A DNA stretch of 64,000 nt. Source: Terriglobia bacterium (lineage in GTDB: Bacteria > Acidobacteriota > Terriglobia > Terriglobales > Acidobacteriaceae). The stretch is from NCBI GenBank assembly GCA_020073665.1, contig JAIQEU010000016.1, positions 155,323 to 219,322 of the forward strand, in the 5' to 3' direction. The notes under the pieces were generated by a model. It was not told where the DNA came from. It did no database searches and saw only the letters and a list, made by a program, of their open reading frames with translations. Position 1 is the first letter of the stretch; every line of letters starts with the position of its first letter. The translations under genes and the position numbers were made by a program. Below, piece after piece: positions 10,395-20,474 of this stretch.

Positions 10395-12305
10395 ATGAGC
10401 GACCGCAAGAATCCAGACCATCACCTAGGCATGAACCAGGCAATCACCCGGCGGGATTTTTTTAATGGGGTGGCCATCGGCGTGGGTGGGCTGGTCACGG
10501 TGCCGGCGTGGATGCAGGCGCTGGCGGAGGCGGAGTACGCTCCCGAGAAGGCCGCTGGTTACTATCCTCCCGCGCTGATGGGCATGCGCGGCAACCACGA
10601 CGGTACCTACACCTTTGCGCACCGCCTGCGCGATGGCGAAGCCTGGGATGAAGCTGGCGCTCCTGAAAAGACGGGCGAGACGTATGACCTGGTGATCGTC
10701 GGTGGCGGCATCAGCGGGCTGGCAGCCGCGTATTTCCACCGCAAGAACGCCGGCAACAACGCGCGCATCCTGGTGCTCGACAACCACGACGACTTCGGCG
10801 GACATGCCAAGCGCAACGAATTCCAGGTCGGCAACCGCCTAGTGCTGGGCTACGGCGGAACCCAATCCATTGACACTCCCTCGGGGTACAGCCCGGTTTC
10901 GATGGGTCTGCTGAAGGAACTGGGAATTGATGTCCAGAAGTTCTACCAGGCTTACGATCAGAAGCTGTATTCGTCGCGCAAGCTGGGAACGGGCGTGTTC
11001 TTCGACAAAGAGACGTTCGGCGAAGACCGCTTCGTGGCCGGCATGGGCATGACACCGTGGAAGGATTTCCTGGCCAAGGCGCCGCTGTCGGATGAGGTGA
11101 GGCGCGACATTGAGCGGGTCTACACCGAGAAAGTAGATTACCTTCCGGGGTTGTCGCGGGAAGAGAAGCGCGCGCGCCTGAATAAGATCAGCTACGCCGA
11201 TTTTCTCACCAAGATCTGCAAGATGACGCCGGACGCTTTGCCGTTTTTCCAGACCTATACTCACGACGAGTTTTGTGTAGGCATTGAGGCGGTGTCCGCC
11301 CTGGCCTGCTACGAGATTGGCGACGAGTATGGTGCGATCACCTTTGCCGGCTTCGACGGTATGGACCTGGGCGCAGGCGGCCCGGAGGAGCCGTATATCT
11401 TCCACTTTCCTGATGGCAACGCGTCGATTGCACGTCTGCTGGTGCGGTCGCTGATCCCGGGATCGATTCCGGGACATACCATGGAAGACATTGTCCCGGC
11501 GAAAGTCGACTACAGCAAGTTGGACCAGTCGTCTTCGCCAGTGCGGATTCGGTTGAACAGCACCGTGGTGCGAGCGCATCACCTGGGAGAAGTGGGGTCA
11601 GCCAAGGAAGTGGAAGTCGCCTACATGCGGGGCGGGAAGCTGCAGACGGTGCAAGCGAAGGCCTGCGTAATGGCCTGCTACAACGGGATGATTCCGTATC
11701 TGTGTCCGGAACTTCCCGACAAGCAGAAGGACGCGATGGCTTACCTGGTGAAGGCCCCGCTGGTGTACACCCACACCGCTGTCCGCAACTGGACCGCGTT
11801 CGACAAGCTGGGGGTGAGTCAGATTGTGGCCCCAGGGAGCTACCACAATTATGTGGCGTTGGATTTCCCGGTGAACCTGGGCGAGTACAAGTTTCCCAGC
11901 AAGCCGGAAGAACCCATGGTGCTGTTCATGCTGCGTACGCCTTGCAAGCCGGGCTTGCCGTCGCGGGAGCAACATCGCGCGGGCCGTGCCGAGTTGATGC
12001 GCACGCCGTTCTCGGTGTTCGAGCGCAACATCCGCGAACAGTTGGGACGGATGCTGGGCGGCGGCGGATTTGACCCGGCGCGAGACATTGCCGGCATCAC
12101 GGTGAATCGCTGGGCGCATGGCTACGCTTTCGCAGGCAACCCGCTGTTCGATCCTGACTGGAAGGAAGACGAGAAACCGTGGGTGGTAGGGCGAAAGCCG
12201 TTCGGGCGCATCACCATCGCCAATTCGGACGCGGGCGGGTGGGCCTACACCAATGCCGCGATTGACCAGGCGTGGCGGGCCGTAGGGGAATTGGGTAAGG
12301 GCTAG
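10395..12305 (+). CDS. Tat-exported FAD-dependent oxidoreductase, spermidine-dehydrogenase-like
   Basis: 636 aa. The N-terminus has a twin-arginine motif (TRRDFFNGV) followed by a hydrophobic region, so periplasmic export of the folded flavoprotein is expected. Around residue 98 the FAD motif [15 protein letters not shown] starts a Rossmann domain, followed by an acidic '[18 protein letters not shown]' stretch. The overall pattern resembles spermidine dehydrogenase (SpdH) and related amine oxidoreductases. The substrate is not certain, but a polyamine is plausible since a putrescine pathway lies elsewhere in the window. An alternative start is the Met at 10431. Confidence 0.75.
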   Translation: MSDRKNPDHHLGMNQAITRRDFFNGVAIGVGGLVTVPAWMQALAEAEYAPEKAAGYYPPALMGMRGNHDGTYTFAHRLRDGEAWDEAGAPEKTGETYDLVIVGGGISGLAAAYFHRKNAGNNARILVLDNHDDFGGHAKRNEFQVGNRLVLGYGGTQSIDTPSGYSPVSMGLLKELGIDVQKFYQAYDQKLYSSRKLGTGVFFDKETFGEDRFVAGMGMTPWKDFLAKAPLSDEVRRDIERVYTEKVDYLPGLSREEKRARLNKISYADFLTKICKMTPDALPFFQTYTHDEFCVGIEAVSALACYEIGDEYGAITFAGFDGMDLGAGGPEEPYIFHFPDGNASIARLLVRSLIPGSIPGHTMEDIVPAKVDYSKLDQSSSPVRIRLNSTVVRAHHLGEVGSAKEVEVAYMRGGKLQTVQAKACVMACYNGMIPYLCPELPDKQKDAMAYLVKAPLVYTHTAVRNWTAFDKLGVSQIVAPGSYHNYVALDFPVNLGEYKFPSKPEEPMVLFMLRTPCKPGLPSREQHRAGRAELMRTPFSVFERNIREQLGRMLGGGGFDPARDIAGITVNRWAHGYAFAGNPLFDPDWKEDEKPWVVGRKPFGRITIANSDAGGWAYTNAAIDQAWRAVGELGKG

Positions 12306-12456
12306 TCGTGAGTAGTGAGGAAGAACTGGCCACGGATTCTGACCGACAGTACGGATCGCTGGTTTCTTGGATGCCCTGGCGTTATCATTTTGTTATCAAC
12401 CGGTGGGAATCTCTGCGTTTCACGTAACCTTCCGCACATAAGCAAGGAGGATACCT

Positions 12457-12993
12457 ATGAAGCTAGCGACATTCTTGCTCGTACTTTCGATAACGGCCTG
12501 GGGCTTTCAGGCGCCAGAACAGCATTCCTCGGAACCTTCGGCCAAAGCGGTGGCACGAATTCAGAAAGAGGTTCGGCATGAGTTGCTGATGCTGCCGTAC
12601 TTCGGGGTGTTCGACAACATCGCATTCAAGGTAGAGGGCTATAACGTAACCCTGTTGGGACAGGTAGTGCGTCCTTCGCTGAAGTCGGACGCGGAGCGGG
12701 TGGTGAAGGGAGTTGAAGGGGTGGAGAAAGTCGACAATCAGATCGAAGTGCTGCCGCCCTCCTCGATGGATGATCGCTTACGCCTGCGGCTGTTTCGCGC
12801 CATCTATGAATATGCTCCGCTGCAGAAGTACGAACTGGGAGTGAACAAACCGATTCGCATTATCGTGAAGGGCGGCAGGGTCTCGCTGGAAGGAGTGGTT
12901 GACAACGAGACCGATAAGAACATCGCCGGCATCCGCGCCAACTCGGTTTCGGGGATTTTCTCGGTGACCAACAACCTGCAGGTGGTGAAGTAA
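12457..12993 (+). CDS. Exported protein with two BON domains
   Basis: A 178-aa protein with AAGGAGG just upstream and signal peptide 'MKLATFLLVLSITAWGFQ'. Two BON (OsmY/nodulation) domains follow: one near residues 30-95 ending 'VVKGVEGVEKVDNQIEVLP', one near 105-175 ending 'NSVSGIFSVTNNLQVVK'. The repeated glycine and hydrophobic pattern 'VTLLGQVV'/'VSLEGVVD' is diagnostic. BON proteins act in the periplasm or at membranes, often in osmotic or envelope stress. It may form an operon with the next TPR gene (58 bp gap). Confidence 0.88.
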   Translation: MKLATFLLVLSITAWGFQAPEQHSSEPSAKAVARIQKEVRHELLMLPYFGVFDNIAFKVEGYNVTLLGQVVRPSLKSDAERVVKGVEGVEKVDNQIEVLPPSSMDDRLRLRLFRAIYEYAPLQKYELGVNKPIRIIVKGGRVSLEGVVDNETDKNIAGIRANSVSGIFSVTNNLQVVK

Positions 12994-13051
12994 GGCAACC
13001 AAGTTTCGTATTTCCGTGAATCTCAGAAGCCGGCCAGCGGCAGGAGGTTTT

Positions 13052-14671
13052 ATGTGGCGAATCGCGATCTTTTTGTGGGTCACATTGTTGGTGTCGTTGG
13101 CCTGGTGCGATGAAGGCCATCATCACGAGCTGACAGAAGACGAGGTGGGCTCGGTACACTTCGCCACTTCATGCTCGCCTGCCGTCGAAAAGAGCTTCAA
13201 CCGTGCGGTGGCTCTGCTGCACTCGTTCCAGTACGAGGACACGCGCCGGGCTTTCGAGGCCATCGCAGCCCAGGATCCGAAGTGTGCCATGGCGCAGTGG
13301 GGCGTGGCCATGTCGCACTACCACGGGTTGTGGGAGAACGGTGATACCGCGGCGGGACGAGTGGCGCTGCACCAGGCGCAGGAGGTGGCTTCGGCCAATC
13401 CGCAAACCACCGCGCGGGAGAAGGGCTATATTGATGCCCTCGCCGAAATCTATCGCGAAGACGGGGACAAGTATTCACACGCCCAGGCCTTCGAGTTGAA
13501 GATGGCAGCGCTGCAAGCGGCCAACCCGGGCGACAGCGAGGCGGCGATTTTCCATGCGCTGGCGCTCGATATCGCGGCCCCCAAGACCGATAAGACGTTT
13601 GCCAACCAGCGCAAGTGTGGGGACATCTTGGAACCGATCTTTGCAAAGCAGCCGCACCACCCCGGCGTGGCCCACTACATCATTCACTGTTACGACAACC
13701 CGGTGCTGGCGGAAAAGGGACTGGGCGCCGCCCGCATGTATGCCAAGATCGCGCCGGCTTCGGCTCACGCCAATCACATGCCCTCGCATATCTTCACCCG
13801 CGTAGGCTCGTGGGATGAGTCGATCAGTTCGAACCAGCGATCGGCGGCATTGGCCGCCGAAGCGGAGAAAACGTCCAAGAACGGGGAAGCGCGCGACCAG
13901 CGGCTGCACGCCATGGATTACCTGGAATACGCCTACTTGCAGAGCGGGCGGGTGCGGCAGGCGAAGAGTGTACTGGACGAGATGAACTCGCTGTTGCCTG
14001 TGGCCGGGCTCACCCTGACGGGTGACTACGCAACCGCGGCTATTCCGGCACGCTATGCACTCGAGTTGGGCAACTGGGAGGAAGCGGGCGCCTTGCAAGC
14101 GAGCAGCCAAGGCACGCCCTGGGCACAGGCGATCACCTGGATGGCAGTGGGTGTGGGCAACGCACGTTCCAAGCATCTGGAGCGCGCCGCCCAGGCTGAG
14201 CAAACACTGGCCTCATTGCGAGAAGCTACCACCAAGCTGACCAATCCCTACTGGGCAAACCAGATCGAAGTGCAGCGCCGTGAAGTGGCGGCGTGGATCG
14301 CGGAAGCGAACGGCAAGAACGCGGACGCGGTGACCCTGATGCGTTCGGCAGCCGAACTGGAAGAGAGCATGGACAAGAGTCCCGCCACGCCTGGGGCGGT
14401 CATTCCGGCGCGAGAAATGCTGGCCCAGTTGCTGGCGGAACAGAATCGCCCGACGGAGGCTCTTGCCGAGTACGAGGCAGACCTGAAACTTGCGCCCAAG
14501 CGGTTCAACGCGGTTTATGGCGCGGCGGTCGCGGCGGAAGCAGCGGGGAATGCCAGCGCGTCAGCCAGGTATTTTCAGGAGCTGATTGATACCGCGGTCG
14601 GGGAAGAACGCCCGGAGTTAGTCAGTGCGCGCAAGAAAGTTGTGGAAAAGAAAGTAGCGAGCAGTAAATAG
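13052..14671 (+). CDS. Secreted TPR-repeat protein
   Basis: A 539-aa protein. The start at 13052 follows an AGGAGG site and opens a signal peptide (MWRIAIFLWVTLLVSLAWC). Degenerate TPR-like helices run through most of the protein ('AVALLHSFQYEDTRRAFEAIAAQDPKCAMAQWGVAMSHY' and C-terminal 'LAEYEADLKLAPKRFNAVYGAA'). A conserved His-rich stretch 'HHPGVAHYIIHCYDNPVLA' is typical of this large secreted family in Acidobacteriota. The function is unknown; a scaffold or polymer-binding role is possible. Confidence 0.85.
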   Translation: MWRIAIFLWVTLLVSLAWCDEGHHHELTEDEVGSVHFATSCSPAVEKSFNRAVALLHSFQYEDTRRAFEAIAAQDPKCAMAQWGVAMSHYHGLWENGDTAAGRVALHQAQEVASANPQTTAREKGYIDALAEIYREDGDKYSHAQAFELKMAALQAANPGDSEAAIFHALALDIAAPKTDKTFANQRKCGDILEPIFAKQPHHPGVAHYIIHCYDNPVLAEKGLGAARMYAKIAPASAHANHMPSHIFTRVGSWDESISSNQRSAALAAEAEKTSKNGEARDQRLHAMDYLEYAYLQSGRVRQAKSVLDEMNSLLPVAGLTLTGDYATAAIPARYALELGNWEEAGALQASSQGTPWAQAITWMAVGVGNARSKHLERAAQAEQTLASLREATTKLTNPYWANQIEVQRREVAAWIAEANGKNADAVTLMRSAAELEESMDKSPATPGAVIPAREMLAQLLAEQNRPTEALAEYEADLKLAPKRFNAVYGAAVAAEAAGNASASARYFQELIDTAVGEERPELVSARKKVVEKKVASSK

Positions 14672-14691
14672 CGTCGAGGCGCGGACCAGTG

Positions 14692-17127
14692 CTACTCGTA
14701 GCGCAGCGCCAAGACGGGATCGGTACGGGTAGCTCTGCGAGCCGGGACGTAGCATGCCAGGAAGGCGGTAGCTGCCAGCAGCAGCGCGGCGCCGGTGAAG
14801 GCAAACGGGTCGGCGGCGCGGGTGTCGAACAGCAGGGTGGCGAGCAGGCGTGTGAGCCCGAACGACGCCGCTACACCGAGAGTGACTCCCACCAGGGTAA
14901 GGCCCATGCCGTGGCCCACGACCAGTTTCAGGATGTGGCGGGGCTGCGCACCCAGCGCCATGCGGATCCCCATCTCCTGGCGCCGCTGGCTCACCGAATA
15001 AGCCATCACGGCGTAAATGCCGACCGCAGCAAGCAGCAGGGCTAGTCCGGCAAAAACCCCCACGAATTGCATGATGAGCCGAGGCTGAGCGGCGGAATTG
15101 GCGACGACCTCGTCCATGCTCAGAATGCCGGAGACCGGCATAGTCGGATCAAGTTCAGCAAACTTCTGCCGGATCGCGTTCACCAGGGGCGTGGGATCGG
15201 ATTGCGAGCGCACCACCAGTGTCGCCGACGGCCAGGGCGCCTGGGCCATGGGGAGAAACATTTGCTCGGTACTAGGAGTGCCGAGCGAGTTGAACCTGGC
15301 GTCGGCAACCACTCCGACCACTTCGCGTGGAATTTTGTTGCGCGAATTCATCAGATGTTTCCCAATGGGATCCTGGTTGGGCCAGTAGCGGTCTGCCAAA
15401 CTCTGGTTCACGATGGCGATGTTGGTATTCCCCGCTACGTCCTGGTCGGTGAAGAAGCGGCCACGGATCAGCGGCGTATGCATCGCCCGAAAATAATCGG
15501 GGGTGACTCGATCCTCGGCGATCACCGGATCCTTGCCGATTCCCTGGCAAGCGATACCCTCGGGACAGAAGAAGACGAATATGGTTGTGTTAGCCAAAGG
15601 CACGCTGCTGGCGAAACCGGCGGACTGGACCGCAGGAACGTTTTTCACCCGTATCAACAGTTGCTGGTAGAACTGGGCCTGCTGCTCCGGCGTCGAGTAA
15701 TGGCTGGCAGGCAATGTGATGGGAAAAGTCATCACACGATGCGACTCGAATCCTGGATTCACTTCCATCAGGCGCGCGAAACTTTTGATCAGCAGTCCAG
15801 CTCCGGTCATCAAGACCAGGGCCACGGCGACTTCCGCCACCACCAGCAGCGAACGGAACCGGTTGCGGGCAGAGCCGTCAGAAGAGCCGCGTCCACCTTC
15901 TTTCAGAGTGTCGTGCAAGTCGCGTCCAGAAATTTGCCAGGCCGGAACGAGTCCGAAGCCAAGACCTGTTAGCGTGCATAGCGCGAGGGTGAACAAGAGC
16001 GCAGTGCCGTCCACAGTGGTTTGTTCAAGGCGGGGCACCGCCCCCGGCGTGATGAGACGCAGCAGAGGTACCAGCGCAGCGGCCAGCAATACTCCCAAGA
16101 CGCCTCCCAGCAACGACAGCACCACGCTTTCACTGAGCAACTGGCGAATAAGACGTGCGCGCGAGGCGCCTAAGGCCTTGCGAATGGCGATTTCCTTCTG
16201 TCGAACGGTAGCGCGTACCAGCAGCAAGCTGGCCACATTGGCGCAGGCAATCAGCAAAACGAAGCCCACCGCAGCCAGCAGCACCAGCAGCGAGGGGCGG
16301 AGGGTTCCAACCAGGTTTTGCTCCAAGGAGGCTACTGACAGGCCGTACTTGAAGTCGGCGTTACTGCCAAACTGCTGGCGGTAGTTGGCATTGAGGGTGT
16401 CGAGTTCAGCTTGGGCGCTGGCCACGGTTTCTGCCGGCCGCAGTCGTCCTAGAAAGAACAGGTAGCCAGCTCCGCTGTGGACCTGCGCCTGGTTCAGGAA
16501 ATCGATTTCGAAAATTCGTGGAAGCCAGATTTGCGGCTCCGGGAACTGCAGCGGGAAATGGAACCTGGGTGGCAGGATGCCCACCACAGTCACACTCTTG
16601 CCATCCAGTAGCAGAGGCTTTCCGATCAGGCTGGGGTCGCCGCCGAAATGGCTTTGCCAGAAGCCGTCGGTAACCACGGCGACGTCGCGCCCGCCGGGCT
16701 GGTCTTCTTCGGGAAGGAATCCGCGGCCAAGTGCGGGGGCGATTCCCAAAGTACGAAACAGGTCGAGCGAAGCGTGGGCGGCGGGGACGGGCTCGGGCTC
16801 GCGCCCGGTGACCAGGCCCACCGTCAGCGGATAGTACGCTGCGGAAGCTTCGAGCGTCCGGCTCTGGTCGCGGATGGCGTCGAACTTGGTAAACGAAACC
16901 TGGATCCCGGTGAAGGCGCGGTTCACGGTGTCCGCCTGGGACACGCTGATTAAGCGGGCCGAATCCGGGAAGGGAAGCGGGCGGAGCAGGACGGCATTCA
17001 CCACGCTGAAGATGGCGGTGTTGGCCCCAATGCCGAGCGCCAGGGTGAGCACCGCGACTACTGTGAAGCCCGGGGTCTTCCAGAGCACGCGGCAGCCGTA
17101 GCGGATGTCTTGCCAGGTCTCTTCCAT
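14692..17127 (-). CDS. ADOP-type ABC transporter permease (FtsX/MacB superfamily)
   Basis: 811 aa with the signature N-terminus '[37 protein letters not shown]' of ADOP permeases, which are greatly expanded in Acidobacteriota. The order is: first transmembrane helix, periplasmic MacB-like domain, three-helix FtsX domain (about 275-420), a second periplasmic domain, and a final FtsX domain ending '[18 protein letters not shown]'. No ATPase gene is adjacent, so its partner is encoded elsewhere. It probably moves peptides or lipoproteins or transmits mechanical force; the substrate is unknown. Confidence 0.93.
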   Translation of the reverse strand: MEETWQDIRYGCRVLWKTPGFTVVAVLTLALGIGANTAIFSVVNAVLLRPLPFPDSARLISVSQADTVNRAFTGIQVSFTKFDAIRDQSRTLEASAAYYPLTVGLVTGREPEPVPAAHASLDLFRTLGIAPALGRGFLPEEDQPGGRDVAVVTDGFWQSHFGGDPSLIGKPLLLDGKSVTVVGILPPRFHFPLQFPEPQIWLPRIFEIDFLNQAQVHSGAGYLFFLGRLRPAETVASAQAELDTLNANYRQQFGSNADFKYGLSVASLEQNLVGTLRPSLLVLLAAVGFVLLIACANVASLLLVRATVRQKEIAIRKALGASRARLIRQLLSESVVLSLLGGVLGVLLAAALVPLLRLITPGAVPRLEQTTVDGTALLFTLALCTLTGLGFGLVPAWQISGRDLHDTLKEGGRGSSDGSARNRFRSLLVVAEVAVALVLMTGAGLLIKSFARLMEVNPGFESHRVMTFPITLPASHYSTPEQQAQFYQQLLIRVKNVPAVQSAGFASSVPLANTTIFVFFCPEGIACQGIGKDPVIAEDRVTPDYFRAMHTPLIRGRFFTDQDVAGNTNIAIVNQSLADRYWPNQDPIGKHLMNSRNKIPREVVGVVADARFNSLGTPSTEQMFLPMAQAPWPSATLVVRSQSDPTPLVNAIRQKFAELDPTMPVSGILSMDEVVANSAAQPRLIMQFVGVFAGLALLLAAVGIYAVMAYSVSQRRQEMGIRMALGAQPRHILKLVVGHGMGLTLVGVTLGVAASFGLTRLLATLLFDTRAADPFAFTGAALLLAATAFLACYVPARRATRTDPVLALRYE

Positions 17128-17416
17128 AGGGTTTGGGTTCAGAGCATTAGACGACTTTCTGGCACAAGGTGAGCGAGTTAGGGCGAATCGTCATCAAGAA
17201 TGTTGTCGCCGTGACCGAGCATGAGCAAGAAAATCCTACAACCCTGCATGGAAATAACATCTATTTGACATTCCTCTGACACGCCCTACCGCGGTTCAAC
17301 GCTAGATAGGGCTCATCGGCCGCTTAACCGTGATGGCTAACCAGGCCCATCGGATCTCAACTCACTCGACGCAAACCAGGCTTTTCGTTCGCAACCGTAA
17401 AGGATAAGGAGTCTAC
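17128..17416. other. 289-bp divergent intergenic region
   Basis: This separates the minus-strand permease from the plus-strand GloVer gene and should hold both promoters. I see no CDS. A ribosome site (AAGGATAAGGAG) lies just before the 17417 start. Confidence 0.6.
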
Positions 17417-18883
17417 ATGAAACGCATTCGCACTCGGTCCCTAGCTGTTTTGTTGGGTCTAGCTTTCTTGACCACTGCCAAAGCACAAAACATCACTCAG
17501 CTGTTCGGCTTTCCTTGCCCGAATCAGCAATTCGGTACCTGTCCGCAGGGCTACCGGCCGGATGTGCTGATTCAGGCCTCAGACGGAAATTTTTATGGTA
17601 CCGCCCAGCTCACTACCCAGGGTACCTCCAACCCGCAGGGTGGCACGGTGTTCAAAATCACACCCGCGGGTCAATTCACGCTGCTATTTACGTTCACCCA
17701 CAATCTCAGTGGGAATTATGTGAACGGCGATCAGCCTGCGACCGCCCTGGTGGAGGGCAACGACGGGTTTCTTTACGGCAGCACGTTTACCGGCGGCACC
17801 AACAATGCCGGCGTGCTATTCAGAATCGGCAAGAACGGCAAGGGGTTCAAGGTGGTCCATAACTTCTGCTCCTCTGACAACTGCGCCGACGGCAATTTGC
17901 CGATTGCCCTCCTCCTGGGACAAGACGGCAACTTCTACGGGGCCACGGAGTTTGGCGGGTCCAACGACGCGAACTGCCAGATTCACGGCGGTTGCGGGAC
18001 GATTTTCCGCTTCACTCCACCCAGTACCCTCACCACGCTGTTTGTGTTTGACGGCAGCCAGAATGTGGGTGCGAGCCCAATCGGCTTGACACAGGGCGCA
18101 GACGGGAATTTCTATGGGGTGGGTGGAGGACAAATTTTCCGCTTTACCTCCGCCGGACAGTTCACCGTGCTGCAGGACTTCCCTAAAGTGAACGGGATCC
18201 TTCCCACCAATGCCACCAGTGGACTCTTCCAGGCGTCCAACGGAATCCTCTACGGCGCGCTTACTACGTACGCTATCGATCAGCTTCAGTTCTACGAGAT
18301 CAACCCGTCGGGCAGCGGGTTCCTGGAGTTTCCATCGTTCGGCGACCGCTCCGGTCTGGGGCCTTCGGTACCGCGGTTGATTCAAGCCTCGGATGGAAAT
18401 CTGTGGGACGCTGTCGACGTCATAGGAAATGGCGGCGGCAGCGTTATTGCTATGTCGCCGGCGAGCGGCGCGGTGCTCAGGAGCTTCGCTTTTACAGGTG
18501 CGACTGGGGAGACTCCTGAGGCCTCAGTGGTCCAAGCCGCCGACGGCAAGCTTTTCGGCACTACCATTCTGGGCGGGAAGGTGGCGAAAGGCAAAGTTGC
18601 CAGCGGTACGGTCTGGACCCTGGACGCCGGCCTGGCAGCCCCGCCAGCGGCGATCGCAAACTTCGCTCCATCCAGCGGAGGCGCAGGTTCAACCGTGACC
18701 ATTCGCGGCAACCACTTTATTGGAACGACGGCGGTAACCTTCAACGGCGTCAGCGCCGCATTTAAGGTGCTGACTGTGAACTTCATCACGGCTACCGTGC
18801 CGGCAGGCGCAAGCAGCGGGCCGATTGCGGTGACCAACCCCGGAGGTACGACGGACAGCAGTGGCCAATTCACTGCGCAGTAG
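17417..18883 (+). CDS. Secreted GloVer-repeat protein with C-terminal IPT/TIG domain
   Basis: 488 aa. The signal peptide 'MKRIRTRSLAVLLGLAFLTTAKA' is followed by about seven tandem repeats with the 'LIQASDGNFYGT....GGTVFKITPAGQFTLLFTF' pattern, matching the choice-of-anchor GloVer repeat family (a propeller-like fold). The last ~80 residues ('IANFAPSSGGAGSTVTIRGNHF...VTFNGVSAAF') form an IPT/TIG Ig-like domain. It is probably an extracellular or surface protein; the ligand is unknown. It is the last gene before the integrative element. Confidence 0.9.
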   Translation: MKRIRTRSLAVLLGLAFLTTAKAQNITQLFGFPCPNQQFGTCPQGYRPDVLIQASDGNFYGTAQLTTQGTSNPQGGTVFKITPAGQFTLLFTFTHNLSGNYVNGDQPATALVEGNDGFLYGSTFTGGTNNAGVLFRIGKNGKGFKVVHNFCSSDNCADGNLPIALLLGQDGNFYGATEFGGSNDANCQIHGGCGTIFRFTPPSTLTTLFVFDGSQNVGASPIGLTQGADGNFYGVGGGQIFRFTSAGQFTVLQDFPKVNGILPTNATSGLFQASNGILYGALTTYAIDQLQFYEINPSGSGFLEFPSFGDRSGLGPSVPRLIQASDGNLWDAVDVIGNGGGSVIAMSPASGAVLRSFAFTGATGETPEASVVQAADGKLFGTTILGGKVAKGKVASGTVWTLDAGLAAPPAAIANFAPSSGGAGSTVTIRGNHFIGTTAVTFNGVSAAFKVLTVNFITATVPAGASSGPIAVTNPGGTTDSSGQFTAQ

Positions 18884-18993
18884 AGGCAGTTCAGGGATTG
18901 AAGGAGACGCTCGACCGTGCGGGTGCGGACGCGAGAGCGTCCCTTCGATCTGGAAATGGGATTTTAGGGAGTTTCTCTGCAGCTCAAGTTAAG

Positions 18994-19013
18994 TGGCGGA
19001 GAGGGAGGGATTC
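18994..19013. repeat. att direct repeat, left (truncated tRNA-Ser 3' end)
   Basis: The 20 bp TGGCGGAGAGGGAGGGATTC is identical to 26105-26124, the 3' terminus of tRNA-Ser(CGA) including CCA on the minus strand. Beyond the 20 bp the match stops: here TCTTTCG follows, at the tRNA GAACCCC follows. This is the pattern expected at the distal att site of an element integrated into a tRNA gene. Confidence 0.9.
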
Positions 19014-19153
19014 TCTTTCGGCCACTTCTAGCAAGTCCTGATGATTCCTACTGTTAGCGAAAATAGCCTGTGTTCATGCGGGTTGCAAGCACTTTCCTAA
19101 CTTCCGTTCCTGTTTCTACAGTTTCTCTAGTTTCCTCTGGTTCCCTCTAAAAC

Positions 19154-19173
19154 GGTATCACTGGTATCAGTGT
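19154..19173. promoter_or_regulatory. Candidate integrase/excisionase arm site, left
   Basis: GGTATCAC at 19154-19161 runs into CTGGTATCAGTGT at 19161-19173. Both words recur at the right end (26053-26065 and 26067-26074). Arm-type binding sites of tyrosine integrases are short repeats placed inside both att ends, so this is a reasonable reading. It is an inference. Confidence 0.5.
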
Positions 19174-19326
19174 CCGAGCACTATTGTGATTCGACATTTC
19201 CGAGCAATAGCGCCACGCGGGAAGCCCTGCAAAGTTCCTTGAGAGGACAGAAATCACGGGTGTATCAAGTGGTTTTCGGGGACGGACCGCAATCCAGAGG
19301 CGGGAGGGAGTAAAATAACCCGCGCA

Positions 19327-19974
19327 ATGAACTATACACCCCCTCAGCACCGCAAGCCTGCGTTTCATTGTCCGCATCCATCTTGTAATGTGTATGCCAA
19401 GCAAACATGGGGTCCGGGATGTTGGGTACCTACCACTTCCCATGAGATCCTGAACCGTCTTAGTGTAGCTCGCTGCGACCACTGTCAACATCTGTCTTTC
19501 TGGGTAGATGAGAAATTGTTGTTCCCCGTGAGTAGGACCACACCTCCACCGCATCCTGACATTCCAGAGTCCCTTAAGGCCGACTTTGAAGAGGCTCGTG
19601 CGGTGTTCCAAGATTCGCCCCGGAGCAGCGCAGCGCTTTTGAGGCTAGCGATTCAGAAGTTGTGCATAGCACTGGGATCGCCCGGAAAGAATCTCAATGA
19701 AGACATCGGGGGACTCGTAGAGCAGGGTTTGCCCTTTCAGGTTCAGCGGTCACTCGACATCGTTAGAGTGGTTGGAAACAATCAAGTTCACCCCGGCGTC
19801 TTGGACGTTCGGGACGATCCATCAATAGCGATGACGCTGTTTGAACTGGTCAATATTATTGTTGAAGATCGAATTGCTCGGCCCAAGCAAGTCGAAGCAT
19901 TGTATGCAAAGCTCCCCGAAGGTGCCCGCAAGCAGATTGAAGAGCGCGATGCCAAGTCTAAGACTCAGCCCTAG
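19327..19974 (+). CDS. DUF4145 domain protein
   Basis: 215 aa. An N-terminal zinc-ribbon-like part has CxHxxC spacing ('FHCPHPSC...') and a second CDHCQH cluster near residue 58. A helical DUF4145 domain follows ('FEEARAVFQDSPRSSAALLRLAIQKLC' to 'VRVVGNNQVHPGVLDVRDDPSIAMTLFELVNIIVE'). The conserved 'GNNQVHPG' is the family hallmark. DUF4145 is HEPN-like, occurs alone or fused to restriction enzymes, and is frequent on mobile elements and in defence regions. It is the first gene inside the left att site, a usual cargo position; its role is unknown. Confidence 0.8.
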   Translation: MNYTPPQHRKPAFHCPHPSCNVYAKQTWGPGCWVPTTSHEILNRLSVARCDHCQHLSFWVDEKLLFPVSRTTPPPHPDIPESLKADFEEARAVFQDSPRSSAALLRLAIQKLCIALGSPGKNLNEDIGGLVEQGLPFQVQRSLDIVRVVGNNQVHPGVLDVRDDPSIAMTLFELVNIIVEDRIARPKQVEALYAKLPEGARKQIEERDAKSKTQP

Positions 19975-20084
19975 GTACTGAAACGAGATTCCTGCGCCTG
20001 CGAGCAGTCTTCAACTACCTGCCATTCACCTATCGTTCGCACTGCCTTGCGTGTGACGGTGACACAGAGGACCTGCTGAACAGA

Positions 20085-20474
20085 TCACAGCGATAGGCGA
20101 ATCCGCAAGAGGGAATCCATCGTCGCCAAGCCTAGCTCTTCCAGCTCCAAAGCACAGAGCGCAGCGGCTACCTTGTCGGTGCCTTCGCCGCTGTCATCCG
20201 GCCTCTTCACTTTTCCCTGTTCCACGGCATGGTTAATTGCTGTGGTCATCTGCTCATCACTAAGACCACACTCCATGAGATAGTTGACGAGCCCAAAAAA
20301 CGTCAAGCTATTTCCCAAACGTTGCCTTTCCTCTGTAGTGGCAGGATAGTTCCAGATGCGGTTTACCAAATCCAACACCTCAGCCGTGTACTTGTCCCGT
20401 TCAATTCCCTCCTGCATGGCCTCTTTTTGCAGCCTCATGCGCTCTGCGAGATATTCCAGCTTAGTTGTGTCCAT
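20085..20474 (-). CDS. Small helical protein of the element, unknown function
   Basis: 129 aa from the ATG at 20474, preceded by GGGGAGG. It is all-helical and acidic: 'LEYLAERMRLQKEAMQEGIERDKYTAEVLDLVNRIWNY' then 'LTFFGLVNYLMECGLSDEQMTTAINHAVEQG'. I do not recognise a family. It overlaps the end of the serine recombinase gene by 14 bp on the same strand, so translational coupling is likely and it may act with that recombinase. Confidence 0.65.
   Translation of the reverse strand: MDTTKLEYLAERMRLQKEAMQEGIERDKYTAEVLDLVNRIWNYPATTEERQRLGNSLTFFGLVNYLMECGLSDEQMTTAINHAVEQGKVKRPDDSGEGTDKVAAALCALELEELGLATMDSLLRIRLSL

Larger units (their letters stand above)
18884..19326. other. 443-bp non-coding left end of the integrative element
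   Basis: There is no credible gene. The stretch contains the left 20-bp att repeat (18994-19013), a T-rich tract with roughly 10-bp periodicity (19112-19150) and paired GGTATCAC/CTGGTATCAG sites (19154-19173) that recur at the right end. Confidence 0.7.

Noticed and set aside
15067..15972. 301-codon plus-strand frame inside the ADOP permease
   Set aside because: Antisense shadow of a recognised permease; composition is not protein-like.
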